In this document: one piece after another, positions 58,892-64,000 of the stretch
How the letters are laid out: each line of letters begins with the position of its first letter
How positions within the stretch are numbered: the stretch's first letter is position 1
Assembly: GCF_014205225.1 (NCBI RefSeq)
Contig: NZ_JACHNB010000001.1
Coordinates: 9,963,501 to 10,027,500, forward strand
Origin: Actinoplanes octamycinicus
Lineage (GTDB): Bacteria > Actinomycetota > Actinomycetes > Mycobacteriales > Micromonosporaceae
Direction of reading: 5' to 3'
Length of the DNA: 64,000 nucleotides
Position numbers and translations under genes: made by a program
Notes under the pieces: model-generated
Seen by the model: the letters and a program-made list of their open reading frames with translations, nothing else
What the model was told of the DNA's origin: nothing
The model's database searches: none

Positions 58892-59812
58892 ATGACCAGC
58901 ACCGTGACGACCGCTGCCGACCTCGCCGCCGACACCGCTTCCGCCACGCCGGTGCTCACCGCCCGCGAGCAGGAGGAGCTGATCCGCGCGCACATGCCGC
59001 TCGTCGGCCACCTGGTGCGGGACATGCTCAGCCGGATCCCCAACCACATCCACCGCGACGACCTGACCAGCGCCGGCCTGCACGCCCTGGTCACCGCGGC
59101 CCGCGGCTGGGACCCGGAGCGCGGCGTGCCGTTCCACCGCTTCGCCGGCACCCGGATCCGCGGCGCCCTGCTCGACGAGCTGCGCTCGCTGGACTGGGCG
59201 ACCCGCTCGGTGCGGTCCAAGGCCCGCAACACCGACACCACCCGGCAGAACCTGACCACCGCCCTGGGCCGCACGCCGACCCCGGAGGAGCTGGCCCAGG
59301 CGCTCGGCACCACCACCAGCGACCTGCACCAGACCGACACCGACGTGCAGCGCGCCACCGTCCTGTCGCTGCAGGGCTTCACCACCAGCAGCGCCGACGA
59401 CCTGGTCACCGAGCGCGACCCGGGCCCGGAGGAGATGCTGCTGCGCCGCGAGCAGATCGGCTACCTGCACCACGCCATCGACTCGCTGCCGGACCGCCTG
59501 CAGACCGTGGTCACCGAGTACTTCCTGCAGGAGCGCCCGATGGCGGAGATCGCCAAGGACCTCGGCGTCACCGAGTCCCGGGTCTCCCAGCTGCGCGCCG
59601 AGGCGCTGTCGCTGCTCCGCGACGGTCTCAACACCCACCTCGACCCGGAGCTGGCCCCGAACCCGGAGAACCCGGAGAGCATCACCGCGCGCCGCCGGGC
59701 CTCCTACTACGCCACCATCGCGAACAACACCACCATGCAGAGCCGGCTGGCGATGACCAACGCGCACGGCCACACCGCCCTGGGCCGGGGCATGCGTACC
59801 GCGGCTGCCTGA
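58892..59812 (+). CDS. fliA: FliA/WhiG-type sigma factor
   Basis: 306 residues. Region 2: LTAREQEELIRAHMPLVGHLVRDMLSRIPNHIHRDDLTSAGLHALVTAARGWDPERGVPFHRFAGTRIRGALLDELRSLDWATRSVRSKAR, the core of sigma-28. Region 3 carries LGRTPTPEELAQALG. Region 4: AIDSLPDRLQTVVTEYFLQERPMAEIAKDLGVTESRVSQLRAEALSLLRD. The family drives flagellar genes in Actinoplanes zoospores and sporulation as WhiG in Streptomyces. No flagellar gene is near, so it is probably one of several FliA paralogues. A 45-residue C-terminal tail is unusual. The ATG at 58892 follows GGGGAAA; a strong terminator ends the gene. Confidence 0.92.
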   Translation: MTSTVTTAADLAADTASATPVLTAREQEELIRAHMPLVGHLVRDMLSRIPNHIHRDDLTSAGLHALVTAARGWDPERGVPFHRFAGTRIRGALLDELRSLDWATRSVRSKARNTDTTRQNLTTALGRTPTPEELAQALGTTTSDLHQTDTDVQRATVLSLQGFTTSSADDLVTERDPGPEEMLLRREQIGYLHHAIDSLPDRLQTVVTEYFLQERPMAEIAKDLGVTESRVSQLRAEALSLLRDGLNTHLDPELAPNPENPESITARRRASYYATIANNTTMQSRLAMTNAHGHTALGRGMRTAAA

Positions 59813-59826
59813 TTGTGCGAGCACTC

Positions 59827-59883
59827 CCGGAAGGGCTCGGCGTCTCCGGACGCCGAGCCCTTCCGGCATTACCGCGTTTTTTC
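59827..59883 (+). terminator. Intrinsic terminator after the FliA-like gene
   Basis: Perfect 18-bp stem CCGGAAGGGCTCGGCGTC with its complement, loop TCCG (59827-59866), followed by a T-tract GTTTTTTC. One of the few with a classic U-run here. Confidence 0.9.
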
Positions 59884-59897
59884 ATTAAGGTCGCAAT

Positions 59898-60752
59898 ATG
59901 GGCGAATTCGTGGTGGCACCCGCCAGCATCGACGACATGGGACTGCTCGCGGAATGGGCGACCGCCGAGGGCTGGAATCCGGGCACCGGTGACGAACGGA
60001 TCTTCTTTCCGGTCGACCCCGGGGCATTTCTCGTCGGCCGCCTCGACGGGCACCCGATCACCTCGATCTCGGTGGTCCGCTATGGCGCCGGGCACGGGTT
60101 TCTCGGCTTCTACCTGACCGTTCCGGACCACCGCGGCCGGGGATACGGGCTGCGCACCTGGCAGACCGGGCTGGACCGGCTCGCCGGCCGGGTGATCGGA
60201 CTCGACGGCGTGGTCGCCCAGCAGGACAACTACCGCAAATCCGGCTTCCAGCCCGCCTGGACCAACCTGCGTTTCCAGGGCGTCCCCCGGCTCGACCCGA
60301 ACACGTCCGGCGCCACGCTGGTCGACGCGCGCGGCCTCAGCTTCGCCGACCTGGCCGCGTACGAGCGCCGCTTCGTCCCGGCGGACCGGGACACGTTCCT
60401 GGCCCTGTGGATCTCCGCGCCGAACCACCACGCGCTGGCCGCCCTGCAGGACGGTGCCCTGGCCGGCCTCGCCGTCCGCCGCCCCGCGGCCGAGGGCGCC
60501 CGGATCGGCCCGCTCTACGCCGCCACCCCGGAGATCGCCGCGCAGCTGCTGGACGCCCTCGCCCACGACGAGGACGACGACCGGCTGTCCGAGATCGCCC
60601 TCGACGTTCCCACCATCAACCCGGCTGCCGTGGCCCTCGCCGAACGGGCCGGCCTGACCCCGGCCTTCGAGACCGCCCGGATGTACACCACCGCCCGCCC
60701 CGACATCGACGTCTCCGGCTACTACGGGGTGGCCTGCCTGGAACTGGGCTGA
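59898..60752 (+). CDS. GNAT-family acetyltransferase with second C-terminal GNAT-like domain
   Basis: 284 residues. The first GNAT domain has the acetyl-CoA loop in LTVPDHRGRGYGLRTWQTGLDRL and the ending DNYRKSGFQPAWTNLRFQG. The second half (about 130-284) resembles Acetyltransf_18-type domains: FALW-like ISAPNHHALAALQDGALAGLAVRRPAAEGARIGPLYAATPEIAAQLLDAL, LDVPTINPAAVALAERAGLTPAFETARMY. These proteins are usually annotated as YitH-like. The substrate is unknown. The ATG at 59898 has AAGG upstream. Confidence 0.9.
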   Translation: MGEFVVAPASIDDMGLLAEWATAEGWNPGTGDERIFFPVDPGAFLVGRLDGHPITSISVVRYGAGHGFLGFYLTVPDHRGRGYGLRTWQTGLDRLAGRVIGLDGVVAQQDNYRKSGFQPAWTNLRFQGVPRLDPNTSGATLVDARGLSFADLAAYERRFVPADRDTFLALWISAPNHHALAALQDGALAGLAVRRPAAEGARIGPLYAATPEIAAQLLDALAHDEDDDRLSEIALDVPTINPAAVALAERAGLTPAFETARMYTTARPDIDVSGYYGVACLELG

Positions 60753-60858
60753 CGCGGTTCTCCACATTCCGGCGCCGTCCACAGGCTCGCCACACGATCA
60801 AGCCCCTCCCCGCCACAATGATCAGCGGGGGCGCCCCCAAGGGAAGGGCGGGGTCTGA
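60752..60858 (+). repeat. Dispersed intergenic element, copy 2 (paired TCCACA boxes)
   Basis: TTCTCCACA (60758-60766) and CCGTCCACA (60775-60783), TCCACA cores 17 nt apart, then AGCCCCT, CCCGCCACA, the palindrome GGGGGCGCCCCC (60827-60838) and AGGGCGGG. Order and spacing match copy 1 at 12618-12722. Confidence 0.65.
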
Positions 60859-60927
60859 CGATCTTGCGTTTTGGCTGGTAGCGAATATCTGGCGGCGTAC
60901 GCAGCGGATCGGTCATACATTTTTGGG

Positions 60928-61965
60928 ATGCCTGACGCGCTCTTCGCACATCCTCGGCTGGCACTGGTCTACGACGCGTTCGACGCGGACCGCGGGGATC
61001 TTACGGCTTACCTACGGATGGTGGACGAGTTCGGGGCGGGCACCGTTCTCGACGTGGGGTGCGGGACCGGCACGCTGGCCGGGTTGCTGGCCGCGCGCGG
61101 CCTCGCCGTGATCGGGGCGGATCCGGCGGCGGCGTCGCTGGGGGTGGCTCGCCGAAAACAGGAGGCGGCCGGGCAGGAACAGGAGACGCCCCGGCACGAA
61201 CAGGAGACGCCCCGGCAAGAACAGGAGGCGGCCCGGCAGCAACAGCAGGCGGCCCCGCAAGAACAGGCCCGGCAGCAACAGCAGGCACCCCAGCAAGAAC
61301 AGGCCCGGCAGCAACAGCAGGCACCCCAGCAAGAACAGGCCCGGCAAGAACAGCAGGCACCCCGGCAAGAACAGGCGGCCCGGCAGGAACAGCAGGCGGC
61401 CCGGCAGGGACAGGTGACGGCCCGGGGAGAACGGGAACCGGCTCGGGGGAAGGCTGCCGGTTCGCGGGTTGAGTGGCTGCACGCCGGGGCCGGGGAGTTG
61501 CCCACGGTCTGGGGTGACCGGATACCCGTCGATCTGGCGCTGATGACCGGGAACGTCGCTCAGGTCTTCGTCACCGAGGACGAGTGGGTGGCCGCGCTCC
61601 GGGGAATCCGGGCGGTGCTGCGGAGCGGGGGCCACCTGATCTTCGAGAGCCGGCGGCCGGAGTTCCGGGACTGGGAGCGGTGGCCGGCCGAGAACGTGAC
61701 GACCACCCTGGACGTTCCCGGGGTGGGGGCGGTGGAGCGGCGGTTCACGCTCGGGGAGGTTCGGCTGCCGCTGGTCTCCTTTCGGTACGAGTACCGGTTC
61801 CTCGCGGACGGGGCGGTTCTGACGTCGGACTCGACGTTGTGCTTCCGGTCGCGGGAGGAGATCGAGGAGTCGCTGGCCGGGGCGGGCTTCGACGTGCTCG
61901 AGGTGCGGGACGCGCCGGACCGGCCGGGGCGGGAGAACGTCTTCGTCGCCCGGGCGGCGGGCTGA
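60928..61965 (+). CDS. Class I SAM methyltransferase interrupted by a Gln-rich repeat insert
   Basis: 345 residues. Methyltransferase core: ALVYDAFDADRGDLTAYLRMVDEFGAGTVLDVGCGTGTLAGLLAARGLAVIGADPAAASLGVARRK (motif I and the strand-2 acid), then, after the insert, VEWLHAGAGELPTVWGDRIPVDLALMTGNVAQVFVTEDEWVAALRGIRAVLRSGGHLIFESRRPEFRDWERW. Between them about 105 residues (77-180) of repeated QQQQAPQQEQAR type split the fold at the loop after helix C. The ATG at 60928 is used. The substrate is unknown. The insert keeps the frame, so selection for a full-length protein is likely. Confidence 0.88.
   Translation: MPDALFAHPRLALVYDAFDADRGDLTAYLRMVDEFGAGTVLDVGCGTGTLAGLLAARGLAVIGADPAAASLGVARRKQEAAGQEQETPRHEQETPRQEQEAARQQQQAAPQEQARQQQQAPQQEQARQQQQAPQQEQARQEQQAPRQEQAARQEQQAARQGQVTARGEREPARGKAAGSRVEWLHAGAGELPTVWGDRIPVDLALMTGNVAQVFVTEDEWVAALRGIRAVLRSGGHLIFESRRPEFRDWERWPAENVTTTLDVPGVGAVERRFTLGEVRLPLVSFRYEYRFLADGAVLTSDSTLCFRSREEIEESLAGAGFDVLEVRDAPDRPGRENVFVARAAG
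61234..61377 (+). repeat. 36-bp minisatellite in the methyltransferase gene
   Basis: Units at 61234, 61270, 61306 and 61342, each starting CGGCAGCAACAG or CGGCAAGAACAG, period 36 bp. Units two and three are nearly identical; flanking diverged units extend the Gln/Glu/Ala-rich region to about 61156-61435. Confidence 0.9.
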
Positions 61966-62054
61966 GGCGATTCACCGGTGGCGGAGAGCGGCTCGGCGGT
62001 GCTGACGGCGTACGCGAAAGGAGCGGTCGGGCGCACAGCGAGCCGTGAGCGAAG

Positions 62055-62168
62055 CGCGGGGAGCGCAAGCACAGCGGACCGGGAGCGGACCGCGGGGAGC
62101 GCAAGCACAGCGGACCGGGAGCGGACCGCGGGGAGCGGAAGCACAGCGGATCGGGAGCGGACCGCGGG
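62055..62168. repeat. 36-bp GC-rich tandem repeat, three copies
   Basis: Units start at 62055, 62091 and 62127 (CGCGGGGAGCGCAAGCACAG then CGGACCGGGAGCGGAC), with a partial fourth at 62163. They lie between the convergent methyltransferase and HelD-like genes; the frame across them is judged non-coding. Confidence 0.85.
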
Positions 62169-62174
62169 GGAAGG

Positions 62175-62201
62175 CCGGCCCCGCCGCAACGGCGGGGCCG
62201 G
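62175..62201. terminator. Bidirectional hairpin terminator
   Basis: Perfect 12-bp stem CCGGCCCCGCCG with its complement, loop CAA, just beyond the HelD-like gene stop at 62208. Confidence 0.75.
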
Positions 62202-62207
62202 GATCGG

Positions 62208-64000
62208 TCAGGACAGTGCGGCGAGGACCGGCGGGAGCGGCTCGGTGTGCAGGACGCCGAGGCGCTGGGTGGCGCGGGTGACGGCGACGTAGAGGTCGGA
62301 CAGGCCGCGCGGGCTCTCCGCGATGATCTCGTCGGGGCAGACCACCAGGACCGAGTCGAACTCCAGGCCCTTGGCCTGGCGGACGGTCATCAGGACGACG
62401 TGGTTGAGCAGGTCGGGCTGCTCCCCCACGGCGGCGCCGGGGACCGCGTCGACCAGGGCGGCGCCCAGCGACGGCTCCAGGCGGGCCGGGACCAGGACGC
62501 CGACCCGGCCGGACTCGACCGCGGCGGCCTCCTTGCGGACGTCGGCGATCAGCTCCTCGGCCAGGGTGCCGGCCGGCACCCGGCGGGCCCACGGGGTGAC
62601 GCCGGCCGAGCGGACCGAGCGGGGCGGGCGCAGCTGCGGGTCGACGGCGGCCAGCACGTCGGCCGCGACCGCCATCACCTCGGCCGGGGTGCGGTAGTTG
62701 ACGCTCAGCTCGACCAGCCGCCAGCGCTGTCCGACGTAGGGCTCGAAAACCTGGTCCCAGGTGGTGCTGCCGGACAGCTCGGAGGTCTGCGCGACGTCGC
62801 CGACCACGGTCATCGAGCGGCTCGGGCAGCGGCGCATCAGCAGCCGCCAGGCCATCGGCGACAGCTCCTGCGCCTCGTCCACGATCACGTGCCCGAAGAC
62901 CCAGGTACGGTCGGCGGCGGCCCGCTCGGCCGCGGTTCGGGTGTCGATCACCTCGTGCCGCTCGACGAAGGCGCTCGCGTCGACCACGTCGATCGCCGAG
63001 AGGATCTCCTCCTCGACGTCCTCGAAGTCCAGCGAGCGGGAGCCCTCGACGATCTCCAGCACGCCCTCGGCGTACTCGATCGCGGCCTCCCGCTGCCGGG
63101 CCGCCTCCCGCTTCTTCAGCGTGTCGTCCACGCCGAGCAGCTCGGCCAGCTCGTCGAGCAGCGGCACGTCGGCCGGCGTCCAGCCGTGCTCCCGGTCGCG
63201 CAGGAACGACGCCGGCAGCCCGGCCGACTCCAGCCGGCCGGCGTCGGTGAGCAGGTCGCGCAGCACCTGGCGTGGGGTGAGCACCGGCCAGAACTCGAAC
63301 AGCGCCTGCTGCACGTCGACGTCCTCGCGCAGCTCCCGGCGGGTCTCCGCCAGGTCGGCCTCGGAGAGCAGGTTGTCGCCGCCCAGCGGGTCGGCGCCGA
63401 TCCGCTCGGCGATCTGCTGGGACAGCTGGTGGATCGCCTCGGTCACGAAGATCGCCCGGGCCACGTTGTGCGGGCGCTCCGACCTGCGGGCCGCGGCCCG
63501 GGCGTCCTCCAGGACGGCGCGGTCGATGCGCAGCGGGTAGCCGTCGTGGTCGACCTCGACGAAGTCGTCCGGCACGGTCTGCCGGTCGGCGACGGCGTTC
63601 TCCAGGGCCGGCAGCATCAGGTCGAGATCGCCCTTGAGCGCGGCGATCGCGGCCGGCTCGGCGGCTCGGGCGCGCACCCCGGGGAACATGTCGCCGAGCG
63701 TGGCCAGCAGCACGCCGGTCTCGGCGAGCGACGGCAGCACCTGGGAGATGTAGCGCAGGAACGTGGTGTTCGGCCCGAGGATCAGCACGCCGGACCGGGT
63801 CAGCTGCTGACGGTAGGTGTAGAGCAGGTAGGCCGCCCGGTGCAGGGCGACCGCGGTCTTGCCGGTGCCCGGCCCGCCCTGCACCACCAGGGCGCCGGCC
63901 AGCCCGGAGCGGATCACCTCGTCCTGCTCGGCCTGGATGGTCTCGACGATGTCGCGCATCCGGCCGGTCCGGTTCGCGGTGAGCGCGGAGAGCAGCGCCG
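62208..64000 (-). CDS. HelD-like UvrD/Rep-family ATPase (5' end beyond window)
   Basis: About 597 residues seen; the N-terminus is cut by the right edge. Motifs: GGPGTGKTAVALHRAAYLLYTYR (Walker A), GVLILGPNTTFLRYISQVLPSLAE, VIVDEAQELSPMAWRLLMRRCP (Walker B, DEAQ), TVVGDVAQTSE, LSVNYRTPAEVM, LMTVRQAKGLEFDSVLVVCP and LYVAVTRATQRLGVLH. The ALxSALTANRTGRMRDIVETIQAEQDEVIRS region is characteristic of actinobacterial HelD, which recycles stalled RNA polymerase, rather than of UvrD/PcrA. It needs the missing N-terminal arm for certainty. Confidence 0.9.
   Translation of the reverse strand, partial: ALLSALTANRTGRMRDIVETIQAEQDEVIRSGLAGALVVQGGPGTGKTAVALHRAAYLLYTYRQQLTRSGVLILGPNTTFLRYISQVLPSLAETGVLLATLGDMFPGVRARAAEPAAIAALKGDLDLMLPALENAVADRQTVPDDFVEVDHDGYPLRIDRAVLEDARAAARRSERPHNVARAIFVTEAIHQLSQQIAERIGADPLGGDNLLSEADLAETRRELREDVDVQQALFEFWPVLTPRQVLRDLLTDAGRLESAGLPASFLRDREHGWTPADVPLLDELAELLGVDDTLKKREAARQREAAIEYAEGVLEIVEGSRSLDFEDVEEEILSAIDVVDASAFVERHEVIDTRTAAERAAADRTWVFGHVIVDEAQELSPMAWRLLMRRCPSRSMTVVGDVAQTSELSGSTTWDQVFEPYVGQRWRLVELSVNYRTPAEVMAVAADVLAAVDPQLRPPRSVRSAGVTPWARRVPAGTLAEELIADVRKEAAAVESGRVGVLVPARLEPSLGAALVDAVPGAAVGEQPDLLNHVVLMTVRQAKGLEFDSVLVVCPDEIIAESPRGLSDLYVAVTRATQRLGVLHTEPLPPVLAALS

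Noticed and set aside
61156..61435. CRISPR array
   Set aside because: The 36-bp units are contiguous with no unique spacers, are in frame within a gene, and no cas gene is present.
61978..62292. Small plus-strand frame with repeated AGSASTADRERT-type peptide
   Set aside because: Its repeats simply reflect the 36-bp DNA repeat, and its end is antisense to the HelD-like gene; no good ribosome site.

Overview
The window is very GC-rich DNA from an actinomycete, most likely Actinoplanes or another member of the Micromonosporaceae. This rests on gene content rather than a database match. The content includes Lsr2, an F420-dependent glucose-6-phosphate dehydrogenase, a HelD-type helicase, a TreX-TreY-TreZ operon, a FliA/WhiG-type sigma factor (typical of actinomycetes with motile spores), many GTG and TTG starts, and TTGTCCACA-type DnaA boxes. 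No rRNA, tRNA, insertion sequence, integrase or CRISPR array was seen. The region reads as ordinary chromosome with several dispersed repeats.

Layout. 0-2.4 kb: minus-strand purine (urate) catabolic operon uraD, uraH, uricase, then an amidohydrolase cut by the left edge. 2.6-5.9 kb: hrpB helicase and a methyltransferase. 6-12.4 kb: a GGDEF-EAL protein, then a sensor-like unit on the minus strand (membrane-anchored solute-binding protein, polytopic membrane protein, PP2C phosphatase) and yidD. 12.8-22.2 kb: trehalose and glycogen block (treX-treY-treZ on minus; a divergent GH133-like debranching protein and a GT4 glycosyltransferase on plus). 22.3-26.4 kb: ketopantoate reductase-like protein, UBP zinc finger, Na+/H+ antiporter, FN3 lipoprotein, EcsC-like protein. 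26.6-33.9 kb: PAC2 protein, esterase, small proteins, a gene with an SOS-box-like operator, an EamA transporter with a structured leader, and an SBP56 protein with a His-rich membrane partner. 33.9-38.6 kb: histidine kinase, a Lys/Ala/Glu-rich small protein, trmB, secreted beta-propeller. 38.7-45.5 kb: gamma-glutamyltransferase, secreted alpha/beta hydrolase, soluble glucose dehydrogenase-like lipoprotein, Na+ symporter with a small partner. 45.6-50.8 kb: TetR and FAD-monooxygenase pair with a two-site operator, HAD phosphatase, GT2, FGD. 50.9-54.4 kb: signalling locus. 54.5-64 kb: MarR, LLM oxidoreductase, Lsr2, DD-carboxypeptidase, DUF456, FliA-like sigma, GNAT, repeat-bearing methyltransferase, HelD-like helicase cut by the right edge.

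Most notable protein: at 50855-52666 one polypeptide carries an ECF-type sigma factor, a zinc-binding anti-sigma motif (H-x3-C-x2-C), one membrane segment, a Pro/Ser linker and an extracellular GH128-like glucanase domain. It is divergent from a HATPase anti-sigma-like protein and a SpoIIE-type phosphatase. This looks like a one-piece transmembrane transcription switch for a glucan signal.

Most notable DNA: two copies of an intergenic element with paired TCCACA boxes 17 nt apart (about 12.62 and 60.76 kb); a 30-bp palindrome formed by two DnaA boxes (2.55 kb); two related large palindromes between convergent genes (22.2 and 47.5 kb); and several minisatellites, one of which inserts about 105 Gln-rich residues into a methyltransferase.
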